Positions 9,279-18,928 of a DNA stretch of 64,000 bases are shown here, in pieces. This DNA is from VXNJ01 sp965249595. Lineage in GTDB: Bacteria; Chloroflexota; UBA11872; VXNJ01. A program made the translations under genes and the position numbers. The notes beneath the pieces are model-generated. The model worked only from the letters and a program-made list of their open reading frames with translations. It searched no databases and was not told the DNA's origin. The stretch spans positions 1,550,001-1,614,000 of the forward strand of contig OZ252242.1 in the NCBI GenBank assembly GCA_965249595.1, in the 5' to 3' direction. Position 1 is the stretch's first letter. Every line of letters begins with the position of its first letter.

Positions 9279-10043
9279 GTGAGTGATCCTGGGGCAACCG
9301 ACGAAATAGTCACCGTTAGCGAGGTCGCCAAGTCTTTTGGCGATCAGACCGCATTGGCCGGTGTCTCGTTTGCCATCCGGCGTGGCCAGATCATCGGTCT
9401 GCTCGGTCCCAATGGAGCCGGTAAAACCACTCTGTTGCGGATTCTTACTACGGTTATCGACCCGGATGACGGCGACATAGCGGTCGGTGGTCACTCGGTG
9501 GTCGAGAGCCCCGCAGCGGTCCGGTCGCAGCTGGGAGTCTGCCCCCAAGAATTGGCCGTTTACCTGGATTTGACCGGCCGCGAAAACGTGGAATTCTTTG
9601 CCCGTTTGGGTGGGCTGGACCGCCGTGCGGCCCGGGCCAAGGCGCTTTCGAGCCTGGAATTGGTCGGCTTGGCGGACCGATCCGACAGTCGCGCGGGCGG
9701 CTATTCGGGCGGTATGAAAAGGCGACTCAACATTGCCATTGCGCTGGCCACCAGCCCGCAATTGCTGCTGCTGGACGAACCCACCGCCGGCGTTGACCCG
9801 CAATCGCGAAACCGAATATTCGATCTGGTTGAAGAGCTCAATGCAGCCGGGACGACGGTCGTCTACACAACCCATTACATGGAGGAAGCCGACCGACTCT
9901 GCGATTACATCGTGATCATGGATCATGGCGTGGTGCTCAAGCAGGGCACGCCCAGGGAACTCAAATCCGATCTGGGCGACCCGGCCAGCGTCTCGCTGGA
10001 AGATGTGTTCTTGAGCCTCACCGGCCGCAGTTTGCGGGCCTAA
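9279..10043 (+). CDS. ABC transporter ATP-binding protein (ABC-2/daunorubicin-exporter type)
   Basis: Cytoplasmic ATPase of an exporter, 254 residues. Walker A GPNGAGKTT at residues 43-51, Q-loop in GVCPQELAVYLDLTGREN, signature YSGGMKRRL near 142, Walker B LLLLDEPTAGVD near 162, and H-loop TTHYMEEADRL. The YSGGMKRRL plus HYMEEAD pattern is that of the DrrA/NodI-like subfamily that pairs with ABC-2 permeases, and two such permeases follow directly (9 bp gap, then an overlap). The start is GTG. The exported substrate (drug, lipid or polysaccharide) cannot be told from the sequence. Confidence 0.92.
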   Translation: MSDPGATDEIVTVSEVAKSFGDQTALAGVSFAIRRGQIIGLLGPNGAGKTTLLRILTTVIDPDDGDIAVGGHSVVESPAAVRSQLGVCPQELAVYLDLTGRENVEFFARLGGLDRRAARAKALSSLELVGLADRSDSRAGGYSGGMKRRLNIAIALATSPQLLLLDEPTAGVDPQSRNRIFDLVEELNAAGTTVVYTTHYMEEADRLCDYIVIMDHGVVLKQGTPRELKSDLGDPASVSLEDVFLSLTGRSLRA

Positions 10044-10052
10044 CCCGACAAG

Positions 10053-11246
10053 ATGCCAATCACCCTGCCGCTGCAGATGGCATTGCTGGAGATCAAGCGC
10101 TTCCTGCGCGATCCGACGGCCCTCGCGCTGACCCTTGCCACGCCGGTCATATTGGCCGTCCTGTTGGCGGCGGCTTTTAGCGGGTCGACCCAGTTCGCAA
10201 CGACCGCCAGCATTGTTGATCTGGACCAAAGCAGCGGATCGGTAGATCTTGTCGATCATCTGACCGGGGTCTCCGGTCTCACCGTCGAACCGCTAACCGA
10301 AGATGAGGCCGCCGGACTGCTCGATCGCGCCGACCGCCTCCTGATCACCGTGATCAAGCCGGGCTACGGCGAGGGTCTGAGAGGCAGTGGAGCAGCTGCC
10401 CAGATTGAATTTCGCGTGCGTGCCGGCGGAGGCGATGAGGGCCAGATTGTCATGGGCCTGGTGCGCGAGATGGTCCGCCGCCAGTCCTCAGAAATAGCTG
10501 CCCGCATCCAATTTCGGCAACTGGCGGGTGAGCTGAGCCTGGCCGATGACCCCCAGCAGATCGATGCCGCGTTTGAATCCGCGCTTGCCGCCAATTCGGA
10601 GCAGCCGTTGGTCACCGTAACCAGGGTTGCCGAAGCTGGGACCTCCGGCAACTCCTTCGATTTGTATTTTCCCGGAATACTGACCATGTTCGTGATGTAT
10701 TCGGTTGCGGCCAACGCCGGCGCGATCGTTGCCGAGCGCCGATTGGGCACCCTTGAACGCCTGATGGCAACTTCGCTGGGAACCGGCGGGATATTCACCG
10801 GCAAGTATCTTGCTTCGCTGGTCCGGGCGATCACCCCGGTCTTGTTGTTGGCCAGCCTGGCTTGGGCGATCAACCGGTCGTTTTCACCGCAACAATTTCT
10901 GCAAATCCTGATCGTGGGAGCGCTTATGGCCGCCGCCGCGGCGGCGATCGGGATGCTGATTGCCGCGGTGGCCCGCACTCATGACCAGGCCAATTTCGCG
11001 GGCGTGACCATCACCCTGGTTATGGCGACGATCGGCGGGTCGTTTTTCCGTTTTGAATACGGCGGGATCCTGGACGTGATTTCACGGTTTTCACTCAACC
11101 GCTATGCCAACGATGCCCTACAGGGGATCGTTGAAGAGGGGGCCGGATTGGCCGATTACTGGTTGGAGTTGGGTGTTTTGGCCGCTGCCAGCCTGGCCTT
11201 GCTGTTGCTGGGCCGACTGCTCTTCTCGGGACTGCGCGGAAATTGA
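10053..11246 (+). CDS. ABC-2 type permease (first of pair)
   Basis: Membrane subunit of the exporter, 397 residues. Topology is that of ABC-2/YhgE-type permeases: one N-terminal membrane segment (ALALTLATPVILAVLLAAAF), a long extracytoplasmic region of about 170 residues, then five or six hydrophobic segments beginning FPGILTMFVMYSVAANAGAI. The cytoplasmic motif ERRLGTLERLMATSL matches the ABC-2 consensus near the coupling helix. It follows the ATPase by 9 bp and its TGA overlaps the ATG of the next permease, indicating translational coupling. Confidence 0.88.
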   Translation: MPITLPLQMALLEIKRFLRDPTALALTLATPVILAVLLAAAFSGSTQFATTASIVDLDQSSGSVDLVDHLTGVSGLTVEPLTEDEAAGLLDRADRLLITVIKPGYGEGLRGSGAAAQIEFRVRAGGGDEGQIVMGLVREMVRRQSSEIAARIQFRQLAGELSLADDPQQIDAAFESALAANSEQPLVTVTRVAEAGTSGNSFDLYFPGILTMFVMYSVAANAGAIVAERRLGTLERLMATSLGTGGIFTGKYLASLVRAITPVLLLASLAWAINRSFSPQQFLQILIVGALMAAAAAAIGMLIAAVARTHDQANFAGVTITLVMATIGGSFFRFEYGGILDVISRFSLNRYANDALQGIVEEGAGLADYWLELGVLAAASLALLLLGRLLFSGLRGN

Positions 11247-12460
11247 TGCTGGGCATTTTTGATCTGCGCCGGGCATTGATCATCGCCGGCCGTGACCTGC
11301 GGCAATGGCGGCGCGACCGCCTGGGATTCCTGTATTCGCTGGGCTTTCCAATAGCCTTTGCCACCGGCTTCTTCTTTATCCTTTCGACTGCCCTGACAGC
11401 GCCCACCGCCAGTGGTCCGGTCACCATTGCCCTGGCCACCCAAGAGTCCGATTCCGATTCGATAAGCAGGCAAATAATTGATTCGCTGGCCGGTGTCGAG
11501 AGCTCCTGGGTGACCTATCCGATCTGGGATCACAACGAGGCTTTGCAGGCCGTCGAAAGCGGCCAATTGCCCGGGTTTATCGAATTTGGGAGCGATTTTT
11601 CGCAGAGGCTGAGCTCCGGCCAGGGCAGTGCAATAACGGTCCACGTCGGACCGGATTCGAATACCGGCGGATACCTCGAAGCGACCGCTGAGGCGATCGC
11701 CGCCGATGTCAACCTGCGATGGGTATCAGCAGCGGGATTGGTGGCGCTCGCCCCGGACCGGGTGGTGGAAATAGCCGCCGCCGCTTTGCGACCGGCGGCC
11801 AGTCCGCCGCTTGCGCCAAGCTTTGAAATCAGCGATTTCGGTTCGGTCGATCCGCCCAATCCGGGCGATATCACAATACCCGGCTATCTGGTGATGTTCG
11901 TATTTATGGCTGCATCATTTACCGCCACGTCGATGGCGATCGAGCGCGAATCAGGATCGCTGGCCCGCATGGTGGCGGCCGGTGCCGGCCCGGCGGCTAT
12001 CGTTTCCGGGATATTTCTAGCGACCGCAGTCCGCGGAACTGCCCAGGTGGTCATCCTGGGGTTGTTCGGTGTTCTGGCATTCGGGATAGATCTGGGCTCT
12101 GCCCCGCTGGTAACGGTGGCCGTGGCCCTGATGATGGTTTTCGTGTCGGCTGCTTTTGCGATCCTGCTTTCGGCCTTGGTTCGCACTGAACGAGCGACGG
12201 TTTCGGCGGCGGTATTGACCGCGCTAGTGGCAGCACCTCTGGGCGGCTGTTGGTGGCCGCTGTATATCTTGCCGGAGTGGATGGCCAGACTGGCCTTGAT
12301 TACTCCGCACGGTTGGGCCAATACGGCGTTCAACCAGTTGATGCTGTTTGGCGGTGATCTGCGATCGGTGACCGACGAGTTGATCGCACTGGTGGCGTTC
12401 GCGCTGGGCTTTCTGCTGCTGGCGCTTTGGCGGTTCCGCAATGCCCCGCTGGTTGCCTAA
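11246..12460 (+). CDS. ABC-2 type permease (second of pair)
   Basis: Second membrane subunit, 404 residues, paralogous in layout to the preceding gene: an N-terminal transmembrane segment (YSLGFPIAFATGFFFILS), a large external loop, and a C-terminal bundle with the ABC-2 motif ERESGSLARMVAAG. The two permeases probably form a heterodimer over an ATPase homodimer. The ATG at 11246 overlaps the previous stop by one base (TGATG); a TTG three bases earlier is less likely. Confidence 0.87.
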   Translation: MLGIFDLRRALIIAGRDLRQWRRDRLGFLYSLGFPIAFATGFFFILSTALTAPTASGPVTIALATQESDSDSISRQIIDSLAGVESSWVTYPIWDHNEALQAVESGQLPGFIEFGSDFSQRLSSGQGSAITVHVGPDSNTGGYLEATAEAIAADVNLRWVSAAGLVALAPDRVVEIAAAALRPAASPPLAPSFEISDFGSVDPPNPGDITIPGYLVMFVFMAASFTATSMAIERESGSLARMVAAGAGPAAIVSGIFLATAVRGTAQVVILGLFGVLAFGIDLGSAPLVTVAVALMMVFVSAAFAILLSALVRTERATVSAAVLTALVAAPLGGCWWPLYILPEWMARLALITPHGWANTAFNQLMLFGGDLRSVTDELIALVAFALGFLLLALWRFRNAPLVA

Positions 12461-12654
12461 CTAAAGATCGCGTTGCCGCGCTGCGCCAGATTCCCGGGCC
12501 GGCAAGGGAATTGCAGCCCGGCAAAGCTCCTGATCTTGGCTGCGCCCGGACCTTGAGCGGTCGCCTGGCCGGGGCCGGCGTTTCGCAAATTCGATAATTG
12601 GGCGGCCGCACCAGTGCTGCGGCAAATTAATCCGCCAAGCCACTGGAATCGTTA

Positions 12655-13626
12655 ATGCAGACAGGCGTTAAGCAAATCGGGTCGCTGCCGCTCTTTGACC
12701 CCGTCGACGGGGTAGTTATCAAAGAGCCTGAAGTTGCCGCCGACGGTTACTGGGTCGGAGCTCCGAGCGCCTGGGTCGAAGGCGATCAGGTGTACCTTAG
12801 CACCCGCCATCGTCGCCCGCTGGGCGCCGGGCGCGGTTGGAAATCCGCCATCAGTGTTTCCAATGGCGATGATCATTTCGAGGAAATCTGGGCCTGTCAT
12901 GCTTCGGACTTCGGGACCTCGTCGATTGAGCGCAGTGCCCTGTTGCGGGCGCCCGACGGAGCCTGGCGCTACTACATTTCCTACGTGGACACCGACAAAC
13001 GTTGGGTAATCGACCTGCTTGAAGCTGACGATCCGCGGGAGTTTGATCCAACCACCGCAATTCGGGTCCTCGATTCAGCATCCACGTTGACCGAGGGGGT
13101 CAAGGATCCGGTGGCATTGATCATCGGCGGTCTGACCTACCTTTTCGTGCCCTACGCCCCCCGCGATACGGTGGTACCAGGCTCCAGCTATGAGGATTTG
13201 CATTCAACCGGGAACATCTTCACCACCGGATTGGTGCTTCATCCGACCGGTCTTTGGACATCGCCTGACGGTCGGAACTTCACCTTTCAGCGCGACATAA
13301 CCGTGCCCGGCAACGGCTGGGACCGCAACGTGGCGCGGATCTCCTCGGTGGTGATGCACGACCAGGGATTCGTGATCTTTTACGACGGCCGGGTAACCGA
13401 CGGCGACGTTTACGAGGACAAGACGGGGGTCTGTTCGTCCATCGATCTGGTCAATATCGTCAAGCACTCCGTGGCCGCGCCGGTGCTGGGTAGCCCGTTT
13501 GGAACCGGTTGCCTGCGCTATCTTGAATGCGTCCGCCAGGGCGACCAATTGCTTTACTTTTACAAATTGGGTCGCGACGACGGGGCCCACGAGCTCCGAT
13601 TGGCCAGGGTTGCGGCAACCGACTAA
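12655..13626 (+). CDS. Five-bladed beta-propeller glycosidase-like protein
   Basis: A 323-residue soluble protein with repeated short beta-strand blocks rich in Trp, Tyr and Asp, as in the GH43/GH62/GH130 fold: APSAWVEGDQVYLSTRH, WRYYISYVDTDKRWVIDLLE, VKDPVALIIGGLTYLFVPYA, GLWTSPDGRNFTFQRDI, ARISSVVMHDQGFVIFYDGR. No signal peptide is seen, so it is probably cytoplasmic. The conserved acids fit a glycoside hydrolase or phosphorylase, but I cannot assign a substrate. It stands alone, convergent with the M14-family gene downstream. Confidence 0.6.
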   Translation: MQTGVKQIGSLPLFDPVDGVVIKEPEVAADGYWVGAPSAWVEGDQVYLSTRHRRPLGAGRGWKSAISVSNGDDHFEEIWACHASDFGTSSIERSALLRAPDGAWRYYISYVDTDKRWVIDLLEADDPREFDPTTAIRVLDSASTLTEGVKDPVALIIGGLTYLFVPYAPRDTVVPGSSYEDLHSTGNIFTTGLVLHPTGLWTSPDGRNFTFQRDITVPGNGWDRNVARISSVVMHDQGFVIFYDGRVTDGDVYEDKTGVCSSIDLVNIVKHSVAAPVLGSPFGTGCLRYLECVRQGDQLLYFYKLGRDDGAHELRLARVAATD

Positions 13627-13764
13627 TTTCATGTCCTAACCCGGCGCCCGCGCCGGAGGCCGTTGACCGGGACCGGCCTTCTCCGGCGCCGGTGGACATA
13701 CCGGGGACCAGGGAAAAGAAACTTGCCCGGCCAGTGCAACCAGCTTGGATGCCGGTTGTGAGGC

Positions 13765-14559
13765 TTAGGCCTTTTCTGGGATTATTCGCCCGGTGAGCAG
13801 ATCCAGCAGAGCGTCGAATCCGGCCAGCTGCATTCGAATGCGCTGTTCAAGGTCGATTACGCCCGGCGTTTCCAGGGTTACGCCGGGCGATGGCAGGTTG
13901 GTCATTACGTAGAAGGGCAACGGCCAAGTGGAGCGTTCACGGAAATAATCCTCAGGCTCGTCATCATCCTCCTCGTCATCGTCTGACCGGTACACCACTC
14001 CGCGATCGACCGGCATCTCATCGACCTCGGGCTTGGCGAATATCGGCCCTTCGCGACCGACCGCGGCCACGAGTACGTCGGACCAGGCGTTTGCGATGTT
14101 GGCAAAGCAGTAGAAGCCGTCCTCGACCGGGTCCTCGTGGGCGTCGATCCACATATCCAGCGGGTCGCTGCCGATCATCACCATCCCAACCCGTGACTCG
14201 GGGCTGTCGCCAAGCTTGAACGTCCGGTTCACATCCTGCCCGTCGACGTTTTCACGCGTTCCCAGATCGAATCCGGTTGGATTTACGCAGGGCATCACCT
14301 TGAAGCGAATCTGCGGCCATTTCCGCCAGCGCTCTTCTTCCAGGAACTGCAGCACGGCGTGCACCGGGGCCGGCTCATCGCCGTGGGTTCCGGCATACAT
14401 GCCAACGGTGTAGGCGGGGTCTTCCACCGACCGGAGGACCAGGCGCACCAGATCCAGATTGCGTTCGGGCAGGCGATGCCTAATAATTTCCACTCCACAC
14501 TGGTCGGCCAGCGCCTCGTAGCGTGGCAGCAATTGAGCGTAATTCTTAGCTCGTTGCAT
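13765..14559 (-). CDS. M14-family zinc deacylase (succinylglutamate desuccinylase/aspartoacylase-like), copy 1
   Basis: Zinc hydrolase of the AstE/AspA branch of M14, about 264 residues. Zinc-binding motif GTHGDEPAP (His and Glu), the substrate-binding NPTGFDLGTREN and DVNRTF segments, and the third zinc ligand His in WIDAHEDPVEDGFYCF are visible. The C-terminus contains GVTLETPG, like the catalytic Glu region of the family. The ATG at 14559 is preferred to the TTG one codon before. A clear paralogue lies at 18122-18928 with the same motifs in the same order and the same N-terminal NYAQLL-RYE pattern. An acidic insert (DDDEEDDDEPED) around residues 185-197 is specific to this copy. Substrate not known. 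Confidence 0.82.
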   Translation of the reverse strand: MQRAKNYAQLLPRYEALADQCGVEIIRHRLPERNLDLVRLVLRSVEDPAYTVGMYAGTHGDEPAPVHAVLQFLEEERWRKWPQIRFKVMPCVNPTGFDLGTRENVDGQDVNRTFKLGDSPESRVGMVMIGSDPLDMWIDAHEDPVEDGFYCFANIANAWSDVLVAAVGREGPIFAKPEVDEMPVDRGVVYRSDDDEEDDDEPEDYFRERSTWPLPFYVMTNLPSPGVTLETPGVIDLEQRIRMQLAGFDALLDLLTGRIIPEKA

Positions 14560-14734
14560 CAATTTAGTACCGTGACAGCGCTATCAAATTCGGTCAATTA
14601 TCGAAATTGACCTGCCTCCGCCCACGCCGCCGGCGACTAACGGACACTGGAATTTGGCGCCCGGTTAGCGCCGGCATTTAATCGGATCGCCCGGGCTGTG
14701 ACAAGGTCTTTTGGGCCGGGATGGTGGCGATCCA

Positions 14735-15841
14735 TCAAACGGCCCACTTTTCAATTGCCGCGGCGTCTAGTTCGAGCCCCAGACCCGGGCGATCGGGATA
14801 GGGCGCCCACATGCCGTCCTTCTGGTCCGGGAATTCGGTGTACCAGATTCGGTCCGTGGCCAGGTTGGTGTTCATGTATTCGACTACTTTTAGATTCGGC
14901 GCAGCGCAGGTTACGTGCAGGTGAACCAATTGCACCGAGTGCGGGGCGACCGGCAGATTGGCGGCGTGGGCGAGGTGGGAAACTTTTAGCCATTCGGTGA
15001 CACCGCCCACCCGGCCGACATCCGGCTGACAGATGTCCGCACCGCCGGCGGCGATCAATTCGGCAAAGCCGAACTTGGTGTATTCGTGCTCGCCGGTGGC
15101 CACCGGCACGTCGACTGCCGCCCGGACCCGCGCCAGGCCCCTGATGTCGTCGGCCAGCACCGGTTCCTCGAACCAGGCCACGTCATATTCGGCAAATTCC
15201 TTGGCCATGTAGATGGCCTGCTTGGCATGGTAGCCGTTATTGGCGTCGATATAGATTTCGACATCGTCGCCGACCGCCCGGCGTACGGCCGCCAAACGGG
15301 CCACGTCTTCGCGCTCCGACTGGCCAAAATCCTTGCCGACTTTCATCTTGATGCGGGGAATGCCCTGCTCGACATAATCGACCATTTCGGCGACCAATCC
15401 GGCCTCGTCGAAATAAGTCCAGCCTCCGCTGCCATATATCGGCAGCGTTTCCTGGTACGGGCCGAGCAGCTTGTAGAGCGGTAACCCGAGGGCCTTGGCC
15501 TTCAGGTCCCACAGTCCGATGTCAACGGCGCTGATGGCGCAGAACGCCATGCCTTTGCGGCCGAATCCGCGAACGTTCCAGAACATATCGTTCCAGAGTT
15601 GCTCGATGTTGAATGGGTCCTTGCCGACGAGCAGTGAACGAAAGTGGCGCTCGACCGTCTCGCGGACGCCGGGGTAGGCGAGACCGATTCCCAGGCCCTC
15701 AAAGCCCTCGTCGGTGTAGATATGGACGAACACCTGTCCGCGCCCGCCACTTCCCTTGGGCGGGTCCGGAATCGTGGCGTCTTGGATCGCCCGCGTGTGC
15801 GGGTAGAAGACTTGGGTTGTCTTGATGTCGGTGATTTTCAT
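14735..15841 (-). CDS. Mandelate racemase/enolase-superfamily dehydratase, copy 1
   Basis: TIM-barrel enzyme of the MR/MLE branch, 368 residues from ATG 15841 (MKITDIKTTQVF, the usual family start; the reading frame continues 66 codons upstream but lacks homology-like sequence). N-terminal capping domain about 1-125, then the barrel. Catalytic KxK in RIKMKVGKD; metal-ligand Asp in IYIDANNGYHAKQAI, Glu in AWFEEPV and Glu in ATGEHEY; an Asp in ICQPDVGRVGG and His in APHSVQLVHLH complete the site. The family dehydrates acid sugars or racemises hydroxy acids; a sugar-acid dehydratase is the best guess. A second family member lies at 20375-21493. Confidence 0.86.
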   Translation of the reverse strand: MKITDIKTTQVFYPHTRAIQDATIPDPPKGSGGRGQVFVHIYTDEGFEGLGIGLAYPGVRETVERHFRSLLVGKDPFNIEQLWNDMFWNVRGFGRKGMAFCAISAVDIGLWDLKAKALGLPLYKLLGPYQETLPIYGSGGWTYFDEAGLVAEMVDYVEQGIPRIKMKVGKDFGQSEREDVARLAAVRRAVGDDVEIYIDANNGYHAKQAIYMAKEFAEYDVAWFEEPVLADDIRGLARVRAAVDVPVATGEHEYTKFGFAELIAAGGADICQPDVGRVGGVTEWLKVSHLAHAANLPVAPHSVQLVHLHVTCAAPNLKVVEYMNTNLATDRIWYTEFPDQKDGMWAPYPDRPGLGLELDAAAIEKWAV

Positions 15842-16177
15842 CGCTGTCTTTGCAACGTTGGCCGTGGATGAAACATTTAACGTTGGACTATCCGGATCAG
15901 GGCCAATTCGCGGCCTCGCCAGGCGTCCAGCAGGCGAAGTTTGGATGGCAAATGGGCTGCTCGGCGGCCGTCCCGACGAGGCCGGAATCAAGCTGCCGCC
16001 GAGGCCGGGCAAGCCGCTTGCCAAGATCTCCTCGCCCACCGGCGCTGATCTTGTCCGGCGATCTGGGCAAGAATCTAGTCGTCGCGATTGATCGTGAGCC
16101 AGTGGGTTGTCAATAGCCAGAACAACTAGATCGCTCGTGCCGCGCCTTTTCCCGGAATATCGACCTGTGCATAGCCC
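15842..16177. other. Intergenic region between divergent enolase-superfamily and MFS genes
   Basis: 336 bp between divergently transcribed genes. Open frames exist on both strands but with no recognisable protein pattern. It should carry the promoters of both genes; I could not pick out convincing -35/-10 pairs or a strong dyad. Confidence 0.3.
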
Positions 16178-17659
16178 GTGCTAGGTCGCGCCCTCGCCGC
16201 CAGCCCGCACTACAAGTGGTGGTTGTTTGGGGCGGTCAGTCTGGGGTCGTTCACCGGGGTGATGTCGTTCGGCATGGTCAACGTAGCCCTGCCCACGATC
16301 GCAACGTTTTTCGAAACCGACCTGCCAACCATCCAGTGGGTGGTAATCGCGCAGACGCTGACCATCAGTGCGTTGCTCTTGCCAATGGGTCGCCTCTCGG
16401 ACATGGTTGGCCGCAAACAGGTCTACATAGGCGGACTGATATTGTTGATGGCGGCATCGGTCTTTGGGGCGTCGGCCAACAGCGTGCCGCTGTTGGTTCT
16501 CTCGCGGGTGGTCCAGGGCGTCGGCGCGGCGATGACCCAGGGTACTGGGATGGCGATGATCACCTCAGTGTTCCCGGAATCGGAACGCGGTAAAGGTATC
16601 GGGTCGCACATGAGTGTGATCGGGGCCGGCGGCATGGCCGGCCCGGTGGTCGGCGGGTTCTTAATCAGCACCCTGGGCTGGCACTGGGTTTTCTTAGTCA
16701 ACCTGCCGTTGGCCGGAGTCGCCCTGGCCGGGGCGATCCTGCTGATGGATTCGAAGGTGTTTTTCAAAGAGCGGCGCGGAATCGGCTTTGACTGGCCGGG
16801 TGCGGCCCTCTCCACCGGGGCGTTGATTACTTTCCTGCTGCTGATGACCAACGGCTCCCGATTTGGCTGGGGTTCGCCGGTAATCCTGGTGGTCGGAGTG
16901 ATGTTCCTGTTGATGCTGGGTGGATTCATCAGGTGGGAATTGCAGGCTCCGGCGCCGATGCTGGATCTGAGCCTGTTCCGACACCGGGTGTTCTCGCTTG
17001 GGGTCCTGGCCAGCTTCATGTCGTTTTTAAGCACCGGTTCGGTCCGATTCCTAATGCCCTTCTACCTGCAGGGCGTCCTGGGCTACGGGCCCGGCGATGT
17101 TGGATTGATCTTGCTGCCGACGGCGGTCACGATGACGGTCATGGGCCCGATCGCCGGCCGGTTATCGGATCGCTTTGGCTACCGCATATTTAACGTCTTG
17201 GGATTGATACTTTCGGCGGCTGGCGTCTTTACCATTTCGCGAATGTCGGGCTCGACCTCGCTTCCGCTGATAGTTGCGGCATTAGTGATGCAAAGCGCCG
17301 GTAACGGACTGTTCGGTTCGCCCAACACGGCGTCGATATTCGGGGCCGCCAAATCAACCAGGCACGGCATCGTGTCAGCCCTATTGAGCCTGGTCCGCAA
17401 CTCCGCCAATGTCACTTCGATTGCGGTGGCCACCAGTGTCGTTACCGCCACCATGGCTTCGATGGGCTTCGCCGCCAATTTGGGCGATCTCGATGGAACC
17501 GGCGGTGCGGTTGCAAATTCTTTCGTCAGCGGCATCAATTTGCTCTACTCGGTGATGACCGTGATGCTCTTAGCCGCCGCCGGTGCCTCTTTCCTCAAAG
17601 GCCCCTCTCAGGCAGTGGTCAGTCGCCGCCGGCGACGAAAACCGGCCGCAGTGAAATAG
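16178..17659 (+). CDS. MFS exporter, DHA2 (14-TMS, EmrB/QacA) family
   Basis: 493-residue inner-membrane proton antiporter. About 14 hydrophobic segments; the first loop has the MFS motif MGRLSDMVGRKQVYIGG; motif C (antiporter) is in the fifth helix (GAGGMAGPVVGGFLI), typical of drug/H+ antiporters. The N-terminal MVNVALPTI motif with a preceding short cytoplasmic tail is characteristic of DHA2. GTG start with no clear ribosome site. The C-terminus is basic (SRRRRRKPAAVK). The substrate may be a drug or metabolite; the context gives no clear hint. Confidence 0.9.
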   Translation: MLGRALAASPHYKWWLFGAVSLGSFTGVMSFGMVNVALPTIATFFETDLPTIQWVVIAQTLTISALLLPMGRLSDMVGRKQVYIGGLILLMAASVFGASANSVPLLVLSRVVQGVGAAMTQGTGMAMITSVFPESERGKGIGSHMSVIGAGGMAGPVVGGFLISTLGWHWVFLVNLPLAGVALAGAILLMDSKVFFKERRGIGFDWPGAALSTGALITFLLLMTNGSRFGWGSPVILVVGVMFLLMLGGFIRWELQAPAPMLDLSLFRHRVFSLGVLASFMSFLSTGSVRFLMPFYLQGVLGYGPGDVGLILLPTAVTMTVMGPIAGRLSDRFGYRIFNVLGLILSAAGVFTISRMSGSTSLPLIVAALVMQSAGNGLFGSPNTASIFGAAKSTRHGIVSALLSLVRNSANVTSIAVATSVVTATMASMGFAANLGDLDGTGGAVANSFVSGINLLYSVMTVMLLAAAGASFLKGPSQAVVSRRRRRKPAAVK

Positions 17660-17679
17660 GTGCGGGTTGGCCTTCATTA

Positions 17680-18006
17680 ATGCCCGTCTCTAGCAAAGGC
17701 GATCGCAGCCCCGACCCGACCTTCGCTGCCTACCAGATAGGCCGAATGATCGTCTGGTGGGACGACGGCATCCAGTCGGTCGGACCAGATTCTGCCGGTG
17801 CGCTGGAAGCGCTAACGGCCCCGCAATGGATCCCCAGTTCGTACGGCGATCCGGGGGCTCCGGGCCAGGCCGTTTTCAACAGGCCGCGCATCCGCACAGT
17901 CGCCAGCGCAAAGGACCTCTCGTTTGTGGTTATGCAATTTAGGGATGCCCACCGGTCTGTTTACTACATGGATATTCGGCGATACTCGCCGCCGTCGAGC
18001 GAGTAA
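17680..18006 (+). CDS. Small hypothetical protein
   Basis: 108-residue ORF 20 bp behind the MFS gene, same strand. Composition is protein-like: WWDDGIQS, APQWIPSSYGDP, LSFVVMQFRDAHRSVYYMDIRRYSPP. No membrane segment or signal peptide. I do not recognise a family. Proximity suggests co-transcription with the exporter. It may be genuine but could also be a chance ORF in GC-rich sequence. Confidence 0.45.
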   Translation: MPVSSKGDRSPDPTFAAYQIGRMIVWWDDGIQSVGPDSAGALEALTAPQWIPSSYGDPGAPGQAVFNRPRIRTVASAKDLSFVVMQFRDAHRSVYYMDIRRYSPPSSE

Positions 18007-18121
18007 TCGCCGCGGCCGTAGAAAAACGCGACAGCGCCACGGTGGAATCGGCACAGATCCGATCCGATTCCGTTCGGCAGGGCACCGGAGATCTCGCCGG
18101 TCGGGACCGGAGAGATGGAAT

Positions 18122-18928
18122 TTAAGGTTCGCCAATCGCCCGGTCGGGCCGCCGCCGCCGCTGGGCGGCCAGCTGCAACAGGCAATCGTAGGCCGCCATT
18201 TGCATTTCGATCCGGGTTTCAAGTTCGATAACCCCCGGCGTTTCCAGCGTCACCGACCTTTGGGTGATCTGTTGCACGGCGATGTGCCCCGACAGACCCC
18301 AGGTGTCGCGCCGCTCACGTGATCTGCGCCAGATCAGCTGACGTTGGGCATCAAAGACCACGATGCCGTCGCGAACCTGCATTTCATCGACTTCCGGCTT
18401 GGCAAATATCGGCCCTTTTTTGGCGACCGCGGCGACTAACGGTTGGTCCCAGTCGGGGTCGAGTCGTGAAAAGCAGTAGAACCCTTCTTCTACGGGATCC
18501 TCGTGGGCGTCTATCCACAGGTCGACCGGCTCCAGACCGGCCAATACCATCACCGCCAAGGCCTCGGGACTGTTGGCCAATTTGAAGGTGCGGTTGACGT
18601 CTTGCCCCTGGTCGTTTTCACGGGTTCCCAGATCAAACCCGGTGGGATTCACGCACGGCAGCACGCGCATCTTCAACCCATCCCAGCGGCGCCAGCGTTC
18701 TTCCTCGAGAAACTGAAGGGTGGCATAAACCGGTGCCGGTTCGTCTCCGTGGGTCCCGGCGTCCAAGGCAACTGAAAAATGCGGGGGCCCGTCGGTCGTC
18801 AGGATCAGCTGCACCAATTCGATTGATCGCCCCGGCAAGCGGTAACGGCTGATCGCGACCCCTTCTCGCGCCGCTATTCGTTCGTAGCGGGCCAAAAGTT
18901 GCGCGTAATTGCTAGGGCGCACGGGCAT
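18122..18928 (-). CDS. M14-family zinc deacylase (AstE/AspA-like), copy 2
   Basis: 268-residue paralogue of the gene at 13765-14559. Same motif series: GTHGDEPAPVYATLQFLEEERW, NPTGFDLGTREN, GQDVNRTFKLANSPEA, WIDAHEDPVEEGFYCF, KPEVDEM, VTLETPG. Start chosen at ATG 18928 (MPVRPSNYAQLLARYE), where homology with copy 1 begins and GGTGA lies upstream; the frame is open 19 codons further up. It lacks the acidic insert of copy 1 and carries an Arg-rich C-terminus. The two copies are separated by an enolase-superfamily gene and an MFS exporter, so this looks like an old segmental or gene duplication. Confidence 0.82.
   Translation of the reverse strand: MPVRPSNYAQLLARYERIAAREGVAISRYRLPGRSIELVQLILTTDGPPHFSVALDAGTHGDEPAPVYATLQFLEEERWRRWDGLKMRVLPCVNPTGFDLGTRENDQGQDVNRTFKLANSPEALAVMVLAGLEPVDLWIDAHEDPVEEGFYCFSRLDPDWDQPLVAAVAKKGPIFAKPEVDEMQVRDGIVVFDAQRQLIWRRSRERRDTWGLSGHIAVQQITQRSVTLETPGVIELETRIEMQMAAYDCLLQLAAQRRRRPDRAIGEP

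Noticed and set aside
13641..13656. GC-rich hairpin CCGGCGC/GCGCCGG as terminator between convergent genes
   Set aside because: No T-run follows on either strand and the loop is only two bases; not reported as a terminator.
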